A DNA stretch of 64,000 nucleotides from an uncultured Lachnospiraceae bacterium (GCA_902787715.1 CADAHQ010000002.1:401173-465172), one strand, 5' to 3'. Shown: positions 16,653 through 26,599, numbered from the stretch's first letter. Translations and numbers: made by a program. The notes: generated by a model from the letters alone, not told the origin.

Positions 16653-17392
16653 GCAATCCGTTGACGAAGCAGTTAACCGAAGTATTGGAGAGAAGCAATC
16701 GCATCGTGTTCTTCGGCGGGGCCGGCGTTTCCACCGCAAGCAACATTCCCGATTTCCGGAGCGCAACGGGACTGTTCAACCAGAAATACCACCGCACCCT
16801 CTCCCCGGAGGAGATGGTGTCGCGGACCTTCTATGAGCAGGATCCCGAGGATTTCTACGCCTTCTATCGTGACAAGCTGGTGTACCCCGAGGCACAGCCC
16901 AACGACTGCCACAAGGCCCTTGCGAAGCTGGAGGAGATGGGGAAGCTCAAGGCGGTTGTGACGCAGAACATCGACGGGCTTCACCAGAAGGCCGGGTCGA
17001 AGACGGTGTATGAGCTTCACGGATCGGTGCTTCGCAATTACTGCGAGCGCTGCCACCGGTTCTACGGCGTGGAGGCAATCCTGGAGACCAGCGGTGTGCC
17101 GCGCTGCGAATGCGGCGGCATCATCAAGCCCGATGTGGTTTTGTACGAGGAGAGCCTGGATGACACGGTGATCTCGAAGTCCGTGGCGGCGATTGCGTCG
17201 GCGGACACGCTCATCATCGGCGGAACCTCGCTGGTGGTGTATCCGGCGGCCGGACTGATTCAGTATTTCCGCGGCCGGGATTTGGTTTTGATCAACAAGA
17301 GTGTCACCTCCGCGGACAGCGAGGCGACGCTTGTCATTCACGATGACATCGCAACCGTCATGCGGGAAGCGGTGGACGCGCTGAATGCGTAA
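16649..17392 (+). CDS. cobB: NAD-dependent protein deacylase (sirtuin)
   Basis: A 247-residue Sir2 enzyme, the usual bacterial length. The NAD-binding motif is GGAGVSTASNIPDFRS. QNIDGLH and the catalytic His in ELHGS follow. The zinc site is CERC...CECGG, and GTSLVVYPAAGL closes the Rossmann fold. It removes acetyl groups from lysines, consuming NAD. The start overlaps the AraC-type gene (ATGA), so the two are co-translated. The name cobB follows the common bacterial use. Confidence 0.92.
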   Translation: MSNPLTKQLTEVLERSNRIVFFGGAGVSTASNIPDFRSATGLFNQKYHRTLSPEEMVSRTFYEQDPEDFYAFYRDKLVYPEAQPNDCHKALAKLEEMGKLKAVVTQNIDGLHQKAGSKTVYELHGSVLRNYCERCHRFYGVEAILETSGVPRCECGGIIKPDVVLYEESLDDTVISKSVAAIASADTLIIGGTSLVVYPAAGLIQYFRGRDLVLINKSVTSADSEATLVIHDDIATVMREAVDALNA

Positions 17393-17432
17393 AATGCGCA
17401 AACGGAATTAGGAATGTCAGGGGAGGTTACGT

Positions 17433-19478
17433 TTGAACACACAGAACAACGGAAACAACGGAAAGAAGGATGACGGAAACAAGGGCAGAGGAGTCGTCAC
17501 AAGAATACTGCTGACGCTGATTCTGTTCTTCATCGTCATGATCAGTTACATGTTTATCTCCGCGGAGATCGACAAGATCCGGAACCGCGAGATTACGTAC
17601 GACGAGTTCCTCACGATGCTCGAGGGCGACACCATCGAGAAGGTGGTGATTGAGGCGGATTACGACAAGATCGTCATCTACCCCAAGGAAGAGGCCAAGA
17701 AGGACAAGGACAAAAACGTAGAGACGTATTACACCGGAATCATCGAGAGCGATACGGAGCTCATCAACCGGCTGGAAGACGCGAAGAAACGGCAGGACGA
17801 GAGCGGAGTGAAGCCGCTTACCTACAGCCGCCTCATCGTGGATAAGCGCACCACGATTCTGGATGTTTTGCTTGCGTATGTTCTTCCTTTTGCATTTATC
17901 TACCTCATGCTGTGGTTTGCGTACCGCATGATCAGCAAGGGCGGCATCGGCGGCTTCGGCGCCGGGAAGTCAACGGCGAAGATGTACGTGGAGAAGGAGA
18001 CCGGCGTGACCTTTAAGGACGTGGCCGGACAGGAGGAGGCGAAGGAGTCGGTTCTCGAACTCGTCGACTTCCTGCATGACCCCGCCAAATACACCCGCAT
18101 CGGCGCGAAGCTCCCTAAGGGTGCACTTCTTGTGGGCCCTCCCGGAACCGGTAAGACCCTCCTTGCGAAGGCGGTTGCCGGTGAGGCGAAGGTACCGTTC
18201 TTCTCGCTTTCGGGATCGGATTTTGTGGAGATGTATGTGGGCGTCGGTGCATCGCGCGTGCGCGATCTGTTCCGGCAGGCCCAGTCCATGGCGCCATGTA
18301 TCGTATTTATCGACGAGATCGATGCCATCGGCAAGAGCCGCGACAGCCGGTACGGCGGCGGCAACGATGAGCGGGAGCAGACATTGAACCAGCTCCTCTC
18401 GGAAATGGACGGTTTCGATACTTCCAAGGGTATCGTGATTTTGGCGGCGACAAACCGGCCGGAGATTCTCGACAAGGCGCTCCTGCGCCCGGGTCGTTTC
18501 GACCGCCGGATTATCGTGGACAAGCCCGACTTAAAGGGCCGTCTTGCGACATTGAAGGTGCATGCAAAGAATGTCTTAATGCATGATTCCGTAAACCTTG
18601 AGGAGATTGCGCTTGCCACAAGCGGCGCCGTTGGTTCGGACCTTGCCAACATCATCAACGAGGCAGCCATCCTCGCGGTCAAGGAAGGCCGCACGGTGGT
18701 GACCCAGTCCGACTTGATGGAGTCGGTGGAGGTGGTCTTCGCCGGCAAGGAGAAGAAGGACCGCATCTTGGGACCGGAGGAGAAGCGCATCGTGGCGTTC
18801 CACGAGGTCGGACACGCTTTGGTGGCGGCTCTTCAGAAGAACGCGGAGCCCGTGCAGAAGATTACGATTGTACCGAGAACCATGGGAGCGCTGGGCTATA
18901 CGATGCAGCTTCCCGAGGAAGAGAAGTACTTAAGCTCGAAGGAAGAGATTCTCACCAACATCCGCGTACTGTGCGGCGGACGCGCGGCGGAGGCGGTGGA
19001 GTTCCACTCGATTACCACGGGCGCAAGCAACGATATCGAGCGCGCCACATCCTTAGCGCGCCAGATGATAACCCTCTACGGTATGTCCGACCGGTTCGGT
19101 ATGGTTGCGTTGGAGACCGTGGAGAGCAAGTACCTCGAAGGCCGCACCGCACTTCTGTGCAGCGACGAAACGGCCACGCAGATCGATGTGGAGGTGCGCA
19201 ATACGATTTCCGCATGCTATGCCGATGCGGAGAAGATGCTTACCGAGAATATGGAAGTGCTGCGTGAGGCAGCCGAGTTCCTGATTTCGAAGGAAACCAT
19301 CACCGGAAAGCAGTTTATGGAAATCTTCCGTCGTGTTCGCGGCGAGGAGACCGAAGAGGAACCCGTGGTAACGGAAATCGATTTGGACGGGCAGGAGCCG
19401 GCATCGGAGACGGTGACGGAGAAGGCGACCGAGGAAACGCCGGAAAGCCCCGCAGAGGAAGAGAAGACAGAGGAATAA
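17433..19478 (+). CDS. ftsH: ATP-dependent zinc metalloprotease FtsH
   Basis: A 681-residue membrane-bound AAA protease. The start is a TTG at 17433, seven bases after GGGGAGG. Two membrane helices (residues ~26-45 and ~147-166) flank an external domain. The AAA module has Walker A GPPGTGKT (about 235-242), Walker B IVFIDEIDAIGKS and the second region of homology NRPEILDKALLRPGRFDRR. The zinc site is HEVGH with His457. The C-terminal ~45 residues are a Glu/Thr-rich tail. It degrades misfolded membrane and regulatory proteins. It has a good ribosome site but I see no clear promoter, so it may be read through from upstream. Confidence 0.97.
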   Translation: MNTQNNGNNGKKDDGNKGRGVVTRILLTLILFFIVMISYMFISAEIDKIRNREITYDEFLTMLEGDTIEKVVIEADYDKIVIYPKEEAKKDKDKNVETYYTGIIESDTELINRLEDAKKRQDESGVKPLTYSRLIVDKRTTILDVLLAYVLPFAFIYLMLWFAYRMISKGGIGGFGAGKSTAKMYVEKETGVTFKDVAGQEEAKESVLELVDFLHDPAKYTRIGAKLPKGALLVGPPGTGKTLLAKAVAGEAKVPFFSLSGSDFVEMYVGVGASRVRDLFRQAQSMAPCIVFIDEIDAIGKSRDSRYGGGNDEREQTLNQLLSEMDGFDTSKGIVILAATNRPEILDKALLRPGRFDRRIIVDKPDLKGRLATLKVHAKNVLMHDSVNLEEIALATSGAVGSDLANIINEAAILAVKEGRTVVTQSDLMESVEVVFAGKEKKDRILGPEEKRIVAFHEVGHALVAALQKNAEPVQKITIVPRTMGALGYTMQLPEEEKYLSSKEEILTNIRVLCGGRAAEAVEFHSITTGASNDIERATSLARQMITLYGMSDRFGMVALETVESKYLEGRTALLCSDETATQIDVEVRNTISACYADAEKMLTENMEVLREAAEFLISKETITGKQFMEIFRRVRGEETEEEPVVTEIDLDGQEPASETVTEKATEETPESPAEEEKTEE

Positions 19479-19531
19479 ACCGGACGGAAAAGAGCCCGGA
19501 GATTTGGCTTTAGCGCGTGTAAAGAGGAAGC

Positions 19532-21610
19532 ATGAAGAAGTTCGTGGCAATGGCGATAGCACTGGGCGCAGTGTTGGCCCTGGTGACGTATTGGAACTCG
19601 AGGAGGAATCCGGCGGATTCCCGCGGGTCGGACGGAGGGGATAATCTGCCCTTGACAGGGGAAGTGTTCCCAACTCACGGGAACTGGATCTCGGAAAATG
19701 ACCTGACACCCACCGCCACACCGACACCCACGGAAAGCCTGCCCACCGCTACGCCGACACCCACCGAAGCCCCGGTTCTTCTTTACATCAACGAAATATT
19801 GCCGACAAACGGCAAATGGAACAAGCACAACAACGGTTTCTACGACGCCATTGAGATTTATAACGGGTCGGATGAGACCATACAGCTTTCGGACTATTGT
19901 CTGTCCGATTCGAAGAAGCATCTCACGGAGTATCCGCTCCCGGAGACCGAACTTCCGGCAGGCGGTTATGCGGTGTTCTACTGCACCGGCGCCTACGAAG
20001 TGAAGGAGGAGATTGACCTTCCCTTCAGCCTGTCCTACTTCGGCGAGAAGGTGTATCTCTGCGATAAGGCGGGGCGGATCATCGATACCGTTTCGTACCC
20101 GCAGCTGCCCAAGAACATGAGCTACGGATGCGTAGGGGATGAGATGCGCATCTTCGATACACCGACGCTCGGACAGGCGAACGAAAACGGTTTTGAGCGG
20201 ATGGCGACAAGCCCGAGGGTGGATCTGGAACCCGGATTTTACGAGGGCGCGCAGAAAGTATCGTTCACAACCGGAGGCACCGTCTACTACACGACGGACG
20301 GCAGCAAACCCGGCTCGTCGTCGAAGAAGTGGGACGGCAAGCCCATCACCGTAACCTCCACCTGCACGATTCGCGCGTATGCCCGGGAGGCAGGCTGTGT
20401 CGACAGCTTCACCTCTGCGTATACGTATTTCATCGGCGAGCCGGAGTATGAGCTGGATGTGGTGAAGATCTCCATGCGGCCGTCCGATTTCGAAACGATG
20501 ACGGCAAACTACGAGCACACCCGCAAATATGAAGCGAACATCGCTCTGTTTTCCCACGGAATTCAGCGTTTCTCCGAGGACTGCGCCATCGAAATCTTCG
20601 GCGGCTCGAGCCGCAAATACCAAAAGAAGAGTTATCAGGTGAAATTTTCCACCGACTACGGCCCGTCGAAACTCCGGTATCCGGTGTTCGACACCCTTGA
20701 CACCGACGAATTCAACTCCCTGGTGCTTCGCTCCGGAGCGCAGGACAACGCGGGAGCGATGATGCGCGATGAGTTTGTCTCGAGCCTCTCCATGAGCGGA
20801 GGCATCGTCGAGACGGTGCTGGTGCAGGAGTACAAGCCCGTCAACCTCTACGTAAACGGCGAGTACCGCGGCATCTATTTTATCCGCGAGCACGTCGATG
20901 CGGACATGGTTGCCTCCCACCTCGGCTGCGACCCGGAGGAGGTCACCATCGTAAAGCAGATGAAAACCGTCAAATGCGGCCGCGAAGGCAACGAGTGGAA
21001 GGAACTCTGGAAATACATCACCGAGAATAAACTGACGAGCACGGAAGCCTATGAGCATGTCAAGTCGATCGTGGACATCGACAGCGTCATCGATTACTAC
21101 ATCATCGAGCTGTGGGGCGCAAACATCGACATGGACAACGTGAAGGTCGCAAAGGCCCGCGGCAAATGGTTCTTCATCCTCTACGACAACGACCTGACCC
21201 TCTGCCGCAGCCCCGAAGGCATGGTGGCGGAGCAGATCGGGACATTCAACCCGGGGTATTACACCTTCAACGCCCTCATCTACCGGCTTTTGGAGAACGC
21301 CGAGTTCCGGGAGCTGTTCTGCAAGCGGATGGAACATCTCTTTACGGAGGTGTTCAACGACGAGAACGCGGTTGCATTTATCGACGGTCTCGCCTCGGTG
21401 CTGGACCACGACATGCAGTACAACTGCGAGCGGTGGAATCCGGTTACCGGGGACGTCTACTACAACTCCTACAAAGGCTGGCAAAAGGCCGTGGAGCAGC
21501 TTCGGAAGTTGGTGACCGGGCGGTGTGCAAGAGTCGTGGCGGATTTTGTGAAGACGAAGGGAATTTCGAAGGAACTGACGGAGAAGTATTTCTCTGAATT
21601 TCAACAATAA
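19532..21610 (+). CDS. CotH-family surface protein with lamin-tail and chitobiase-like domains
   Basis: A 692-residue secreted or membrane-anchored protein. An N-terminal hydrophobic helix (residues 4-22) is followed by a TPTATPTPTES-type linker. Residues ~85-205 form a lamin-tail domain (LLYINEILPTNG, DAIEIYNGSDETIQLSDYCLSD). Residues ~225-298 form a chitobiase C-terminal-like domain (VYYTTDGSKPGSSSKKWDG, TIRAYA). Residues ~305-660 are a CotH domain (NLYVNGEYRGIYFIREHVDADM; WFFILYDNDLTL). CotH was first known in Bacillus spore coats as a protein kinase, but secreted homologues with lamin-tail domains are common in gut Clostridia and are probably surface or carbohydrate-linked. The true substrate is unknown. 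Confidence 0.87.
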   Translation: MKKFVAMAIALGAVLALVTYWNSRRNPADSRGSDGGDNLPLTGEVFPTHGNWISENDLTPTATPTPTESLPTATPTPTEAPVLLYINEILPTNGKWNKHNNGFYDAIEIYNGSDETIQLSDYCLSDSKKHLTEYPLPETELPAGGYAVFYCTGAYEVKEEIDLPFSLSYFGEKVYLCDKAGRIIDTVSYPQLPKNMSYGCVGDEMRIFDTPTLGQANENGFERMATSPRVDLEPGFYEGAQKVSFTTGGTVYYTTDGSKPGSSSKKWDGKPITVTSTCTIRAYAREAGCVDSFTSAYTYFIGEPEYELDVVKISMRPSDFETMTANYEHTRKYEANIALFSHGIQRFSEDCAIEIFGGSSRKYQKKSYQVKFSTDYGPSKLRYPVFDTLDTDEFNSLVLRSGAQDNAGAMMRDEFVSSLSMSGGIVETVLVQEYKPVNLYVNGEYRGIYFIREHVDADMVASHLGCDPEEVTIVKQMKTVKCGREGNEWKELWKYITENKLTSTEAYEHVKSIVDIDSVIDYYIIELWGANIDMDNVKVAKARGKWFFILYDNDLTLCRSPEGMVAEQIGTFNPGYYTFNALIYRLLENAEFRELFCKRMEHLFTEVFNDENAVAFIDGLASVLDHDMQYNCERWNPVTGDVYYNSYKGWQKAVEQLRKLVTGRCARVVADFVKTKGISKELTEKYFSEFQQ

Positions 21611-21675
21611 CACGGTGCAGGAAGCACCGAAAGAAGCGATGCGGTTGCAGCGCAGCATGAAGCGGAGGACACGAG

Positions 21676-23571
21676 ATGAGGGAGTTTGACATTCGTTCGG
21701 AACTTCGGAAACTGCCGTCGTGCCCCGGCGTGTATATCATGCACGACGCGGGCGACCGCATTCTTTATGTGGGTAAGGCAAAGATTTTAAAGCGCCGCGT
21801 GAGCCAGTATTTCCGGTCGGGAAACAAGCTCTCCACGAAGATCCGGCGGATGGTTTCCCAGGTGAACTGGTTTGAGTATATCGTGGTGGAGTCGGAGCTG
21901 GAATCGTTGGTTTTGGAGAACAATCTCATCAAGGAATACCGGCCGCCGTACAACACGCTTCTCAAGGACGACAAGACCTATCCCTTCATCAAGGTGACGC
22001 TCTTTGAACCCTTCCCGCGGGTAATCCTCACAAGAAAGCGGGAGAAGGACAAGGCGCGGTACTTCGGGCCGTTTACCAACGGCGTGTCCGTGAACGACAC
22101 CATCGAGCTGATCCGGAAGATTTATCATATCCGCACCTGCAACCGGACGCTCCCGCAGAACGATCCGGATTTCCGGCCGTGTCTGTATCACCAGATTGGG
22201 CAGTGCGACGCGCCCTGCGTGGGCGGCGTGAGCGAGGAGGCGTACGCGGAGCAGGTGACGAAAGCCCTGAAGTTCTTAGGCGGGGACTACTCCGACGGAA
22301 TCGCCTATCTGACCGCCCGCATGGAGGAGGCCAGTGAGGCCCTTCTGTTTGAGCGCGCTGCGGAATTCCGCGACCTGATTGTCCGCGTAAAGGCCCTTTC
22401 CCAGGTGCAGCACGCAAGCGATACGCACCTTGACGAGCGGGATATCATCGGCATGGCCCGGGACGGGGAGCACTGCATCGTGCAGATTTTCTTCGAGCGG
22501 GACGGCAACATCATCGGACGGGAGCATTTTCCGATGACGGAGACAGAGGAGATGGAGGACGCGGAGATTTTAGAGGCCTTCCTTCGGCAATTCTACGAGG
22601 GGACGCCCTATATCCCGAAGGAGATTCTCACGGAGACCGAGCCCGAGGACATCGAACTTCTCGAAGAGTGGCTCGCCACGAAGCGGAACCAGCCCGTGCA
22701 CATCCGCGTGCCCAAGATCGGCGGCAAGGAGCGCCTTGTGCGCCTTGCGAAGGAAAATGCAAAAATGGTCATGGAGAAGGACCTCGAGAAGGTCACCCGC
22801 GAGGAGACCCGCACCACCGGCGCCATGCGCGCCCTCGGGGAACTTTTGGGGCTTCCCGCGCTTCACCGCGTGGAATCCTACGATATCTCCAACATCAGCG
22901 GCTTCCACAGCGTGGGTTCCATGGTGGTTTTCACCGACGGGCGGCCGCGTAAGTCGGACTACCGCAAATTCCGCATTCAAAGCGTGGACGGTCCGGACGA
23001 TTACGCCTCGATGCGCGAGGTTTTGACGCGGCGGTTTACCCACGGAATGAAGGACCGCGAGAGCAATCCCGCCGGGGATAAAACCGGCTTCGCCGTGTTC
23101 CCGGACGCCATTCTGATGGACGGCGGCAAGGGGCAGATTGAGGTGGCGGAGGAGGTTCTTGCGGAGCTTTCCCTGCGGATTCCCGTGTGCGGCATGGTTA
23201 AGGACGACCGGCACCGCACCAGAGGTTTATATTATCAGGGGCAGGAGATTGCCCTCTCCGGAGCAAGTCGCGGCGCCGCAGGCGCCGGCGAGGACGTGGC
23301 GGGGCTTGTGACCCGCATCCAGGACGAGACGCACCGCTTCGCCATCGAGTATCACCGGAGCCTTCGCTCGAAGGCCCAGACAAAGTCGGCCCTGGACGAC
23401 ATTCCCGGTGTCGGCCCCACAAGACGGCGGTCCCTGCAGATGTACTATAAGAGCATGACGGAGCTGCGCGCGGCCTCGGAGGAGGAGCTGGCGGGGCTTC
23501 CCGGAATGAACAAAGCGGCAGCGGCATCCGTGTACGGATACCTGCACGCGCAGGAGACGGACGGAGAGTAG
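21676..23571 (+). CDS. uvrC: Excinuclease ABC subunit C
   Basis: A 631-residue nucleotide-excision-repair endonuclease. Order of domains: GIY-YIG nuclease at residues ~12-95 (CPGVYIMHDAGDRILYVGKAKILKRRVSQYF), a Cys-containing stretch, a UVR motif near 205-240 for UvrB contact, the RNase H-like 5' nuclease from ~380 (SYDISNISGFHSVGSMVVFTDG; DAILMDGGKGQI), and two helix-hairpin-helix motifs at the end (IPGVGPTRRRSL; LAGLPGMNKAAA). It makes both incisions around a lesion. A promoter lies between it and hprK. Confidence 0.96.
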   Translation: MREFDIRSELRKLPSCPGVYIMHDAGDRILYVGKAKILKRRVSQYFRSGNKLSTKIRRMVSQVNWFEYIVVESELESLVLENNLIKEYRPPYNTLLKDDKTYPFIKVTLFEPFPRVILTRKREKDKARYFGPFTNGVSVNDTIELIRKIYHIRTCNRTLPQNDPDFRPCLYHQIGQCDAPCVGGVSEEAYAEQVTKALKFLGGDYSDGIAYLTARMEEASEALLFERAAEFRDLIVRVKALSQVQHASDTHLDERDIIGMARDGEHCIVQIFFERDGNIIGREHFPMTETEEMEDAEILEAFLRQFYEGTPYIPKEILTETEPEDIELLEEWLATKRNQPVHIRVPKIGGKERLVRLAKENAKMVMEKDLEKVTREETRTTGAMRALGELLGLPALHRVESYDISNISGFHSVGSMVVFTDGRPRKSDYRKFRIQSVDGPDDYASMREVLTRRFTHGMKDRESNPAGDKTGFAVFPDAILMDGGKGQIEVAEEVLAELSLRIPVCGMVKDDRHRTRGLYYQGQEIALSGASRGAAGAGEDVAGLVTRIQDETHRFAIEYHRSLRSKAQTKSALDDIPGVGPTRRRSLQMYYKSMTELRAASEEELAGLPGMNKAAAASVYGYLHAQETDGE

Positions 23572-23587
23572 GGGACGGCAAAAGCAA

Positions 23588-23616
23588 TTGCATTTGCCGC
23601 GCCCGTGCTATATAAT
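23588..23616 (+). promoter_or_regulatory. Promoter of the hprK cluster
   Basis: TTGCAT at 23588-23593, 17 nt, TATAAT at 23611-23616. It lies between the uvrC stop and hprK, so hprK and the genes after it can be expressed independently of uvrC. Confidence 0.65.
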
Positions 23617-23651
23617 ATTCATGATGGTCATCACACGATTCGGAGGTAGGT

Positions 23652-24605
23652 ATGAGCACTTATGAGGTTTCCCTGACAAAGATGGCGGAGAAGATGCATC
23701 TGGAGAATCTGACGCCGGAGATTGACATCTCGAAGCGGATGATTACGAAGCCGGAGATCAACCGTCCGGCACTGCAGTTGGCAGGCTTCTTCAGCGATTT
23801 CGATGCGGACCGCATTCAGTTGATCGGTAACGTGGAATACGCGTATATGTATAAAAACGAGATGACGTCGGAGGAGCGCCACATCTGCTTCTCGCGGCTC
23901 ATGGGCTACGGCGTTCCGTGCATCATTTTCTGCCGGAACTTAAACGTGAGCGACGGCATGCGGAAGCTTGCCCTGGAGAAGGGTGTTCCGGTGTTCCAGA
24001 GCAGCATGGAGACCACGGCCTTGGTGGCCGAGCTCGTGCGGTGGCTGAAGGTGCAGTTAGCGCCTCGCATCTCGATTCACGGCGTTTTGGTCGACGTTTT
24101 CGGCGAGGGCCTTCTCATCATGGGTGAGAGCGGCATCGGTAAGAGCGAGGCAGCCCTTGAGCTGATCAAGCGCGGGCACCGTCTCGTGTCCGACGATGTG
24201 GTGGAGATCAAGAAGGTGAGCGATGACACGCTGTTCGGCTCGGCGCCGGATGTGACGAAGCACCTGATTGAGCTTCGCGGTATCGGCATTATCGACGTAA
24301 AGACCTTGTACGGTGTACAGAGCGTCAAGGAGACGCAGACCATCGACCTCGTGATTCAGCTCGAGGAGTGGGACCGCGAGAAGGAGTACGACCGTCTGGG
24401 CCTTGAAGAAAAATACACCGAGTTCCTCGGCAACCGCGTGGTGTGCAACAACATCCCGATTCGCCCGGGCCGGAACCTGGCCATCATCTGCGAGGCGGCG
24501 GCCATCAACTACCGCCAGAAGAAGATGGGCTACAACGCAGCCCTCGAGCTGCAGAAGCGCGTTACGGAGAACCTGATGAAGCTCTCCGGTGGCGGAATGG
24601 AGTAA
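23652..24605 (+). CDS. hprK: HPr kinase/phosphorylase
   Basis: A 317-residue enzyme of normal length. Walker A is GESGIGKS (residues 158-165), followed by DDVVEIKKV; the family signature LIELRGIGIIDVKTLYG is intact. It phosphorylates Ser46 of HPr (and Crh) with ATP when glycolytic intermediates are high and reverses this with phosphate. That makes it the sensor of carbon catabolite repression in Firmicutes. A fitting substrate with Ser46 is encoded 3 kb downstream in the same cluster (27567-27821). Confidence 0.96.
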   Translation: MSTYEVSLTKMAEKMHLENLTPEIDISKRMITKPEINRPALQLAGFFSDFDADRIQLIGNVEYAYMYKNEMTSEERHICFSRLMGYGVPCIIFCRNLNVSDGMRKLALEKGVPVFQSSMETTALVAELVRWLKVQLAPRISIHGVLVDVFGEGLLIMGESGIGKSEAALELIKRGHRLVSDDVVEIKKVSDDTLFGSAPDVTKHLIELRGIGIIDVKTLYGVQSVKETQTIDLVIQLEEWDREKEYDRLGLEEKYTEFLGNRVVCNNIPIRPGRNLAIICEAAAINYRQKKMGYNAALELQKRVTENLMKLSGGGME

Positions 24606-24686
24606 ATTTTTGGCGCGTGCGGCAAGAGCTGTGCGGTGCCTTCGGCAAATGCGCAAACAATTTATAAGAAAACGGAGGAAGCAGAC

Positions 24687-25628
24687 ATGAGGTACTGCTT
24701 TGGTATCGATATCGGAGGAACAACCATCAAATGCGGCCTGTTTACGCAGGACGGCGAGGTTGTCCGCAAATGGGAGATTCCCACCAACCGCGAGGCGGGC
24801 GGTGTGAAGATTCCGGGAGAGCTGGCGGCATCCATCGCGGGCGTGATGGGCGAGGAGCACATTTTGCAGGACCAGGTGATCGGCGTCGGAATGGGCGTTC
24901 CGGGACCGGTGCTTGCGGACGGCATGGTTTTGCTGTGCCCGAACTTAGGCTGGGATCACATCAACGTTCGCGTGATGATGGAGCAGCTTCTCGGCGTTCC
25001 GGTGCGCGTCGGAAATGACGCCAACGTGGCGGCCCTCGGCGAGCAGTGGAAGGGCGGCGGACGCGGCTATTCCGACATGCTCATGGTGACCCTCGGCACG
25101 GGCGTCGGCGGCGGTTTGATTCTCGGCGGAAAGATTGTGTGCGGAAGCAACGGCGCCGCGGCGGAGATCGGACATATCGTAGTCAATCCCGCGGAGACGG
25201 ATCGCTGCGGCTGCGGCTGCAAGGGGCATCTGGAGCAGTACGCATCGGCTACGGGAATCGTGCGGATGGCGAAGAAGCGCTTAGCTTCCGAGTCTGTGGC
25301 GACTTCCCTGCACGGCTTTACCAATCTTACAGCGAAAGACATTTTCGATGAGGCGAAGAAGGGCGACGAGGTGGCGTGCTCCCTGGTGGACACCCTGGGC
25401 TCGTATCTGGCGCTTGTCCTCTCCCACGTGGCAGCGGTTGCGGATCCGGTGGCATTTGTCATCGGCGGCGGCGTGAGCAAGGCAGGCCCCATCCTTTTGG
25501 ATGCCATCGAAAAGCATTATAACGACAATATTCTTCCCGCACTGCGCGGCAAGGTGTTCCGCTTGGCGGAGCTCGGCAACGATGCGGGAATCTACGGAGC
25601 AGCCCGCATGACCCTTACGGAGTGCTAG
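24687..25628 (+). CDS. glcK: ROK-family glucokinase
   Basis: A 313-residue sugar kinase. Start 24687 follows CGGAGGA. The ATP-binding motif is FGIDIGGTTIKCG at residues 4-16, the sugar site includes GNDANVAALGE, and the ROK zinc motif is CGCGCKGHLEQYAS. It phosphorylates glucose to glucose-6-phosphate in the cytosol. Its place directly after hprK and two bases before murB ties sugar entry to cell-wall precursor synthesis. Glucose is the expected substrate, but ROK kinases vary. Confidence 0.92.
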   Translation: MRYCFGIDIGGTTIKCGLFTQDGEVVRKWEIPTNREAGGVKIPGELAASIAGVMGEEHILQDQVIGVGMGVPGPVLADGMVLLCPNLGWDHINVRVMMEQLLGVPVRVGNDANVAALGEQWKGGGRGYSDMLMVTLGTGVGGGLILGGKIVCGSNGAAAEIGHIVVNPAETDRCGCGCKGHLEQYASATGIVRMAKKRLASESVATSLHGFTNLTAKDIFDEAKKGDEVACSLVDTLGSYLALVLSHVAAVADPVAFVIGGGVSKAGPILLDAIEKHYNDNILPALRGKVFRLAELGNDAGIYGAARMTLTEC

Positions 25629-25629
25629 G

Positions 25630-26583
25630 ATGCGATATCGGAGGAAGAACGAAAAGGTGGTTACGGCAGAGCAAAAAGAACGGCTTGCGGCCCTGTATCG
25701 CGACAGGGGAACCTGCAGTTTCGACGAGCCCCTGGCGGCGCACACGACGTTTCGCATCGGCGGTCCCGCGGATGTGTATCTCGTCCCGGCGGACGAGGAG
25801 CAGCTGGCGGAGACGGTGCGGCTTTTGACGGAACTGAACGTGCGGTGCACGCTCCTTGGGAACGGCAGCAACGTCCTGGTGGCGGACGAGGGAATCCGCG
25901 GCGCGGTATTGAAGTTGGAGGACAAGCCGGGGCGGATGGAATTTACGGAAGGTCCCGATGGTTCGGTCCGCGCGGAAGTATCCGCGGGGACATCGCTGTC
26001 CGGCTTTGCCAGAGAGGCCTGTGAGCGCGGCCTTGCCGCCATGGAATATGCGACGGGCATCCCCGGAACGGTGGGCGGCGGCATTGTGATGAACGCAGGC
26101 GCCTACGGCGGAGAGATCCGGGACACCCTCACCGAGGTTACGGTGCTCACGAAGGAGGGCGAAATCGTTACGCTTCCCGCGGAGGAGTTGAAGCTTTCCT
26201 ACCGCTACAGCGTGATTCCGGAGCGCGGTTACATCGTGCTTTGCGCCGTGTTTACCCTGGTGCCGGGGGACCGCGAGGCAATCCGGGCCAAGGTTTTGGA
26301 GCTGTCCGCCAAGAGACGCGATAAGCAGCCCCTGGAGTACCCCAGCGCGGGAAGCACCTTCAAGCGGCCGGAGGGGTATTTTGCGGGGAAACTGATAGAG
26401 GACGCGGGACTTCGGGGATACACCGTGGGCGGTGCCCAGGTGTCGGAGAAGCACTGCGGGTTCGTGATTAACAAAGGCGGCGCGACCTGCGCCGATGTGA
26501 AGGCGCTGATCCGCGACGTACAGCGGATCGTGTTCGAGAATTCCGGCGTCGAACTGGAGCCGGAAGTCAAATTCCTTTCCTAA
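25630..26583 (+). CDS. murB: UDP-N-acetylenolpyruvoylglucosamine reductase MurB
   Basis: A 317-residue flavoprotein that reduces the enolpyruvyl ether to give UDP-MurNAc in peptidoglycan synthesis. FAD-binding motifs are PLAAHTTFRIGGPADVYL and LLGNGSNVLVADEGIRG. The catalytic region SAGSTFKRPEGYFAGKLIEDAG has the active Ser, and the closing Glu is in VELEPEVKFL. The pattern is the type II enzyme usual in Firmicutes. It starts two bases after the glucokinase stop. Confidence 0.95.
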   Translation: MRYRRKNEKVVTAEQKERLAALYRDRGTCSFDEPLAAHTTFRIGGPADVYLVPADEEQLAETVRLLTELNVRCTLLGNGSNVLVADEGIRGAVLKLEDKPGRMEFTEGPDGSVRAEVSAGTSLSGFAREACERGLAAMEYATGIPGTVGGGIVMNAGAYGGEIRDTLTEVTVLTKEGEIVTLPAEELKLSYRYSVIPERGYIVLCAVFTLVPGDREAIRAKVLELSAKRRDKQPLEYPSAGSTFKRPEGYFAGKLIEDAGLRGYTVGGAQVSEKHCGFVINKGGATCADVKALIRDVQRIVFENSGVELEPEVKFLS

Positions 26584-26599
26584 GACACGGAGTGAGACT

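Noticed and set aside
19217-21658. An 813-residue open frame on the minus strand
   Set aside because: Antisense to the CotH gene and the end of ftsH; its His/Val/Leu/Arg-rich translation matches no family. It is a GC-rich shadow frame.
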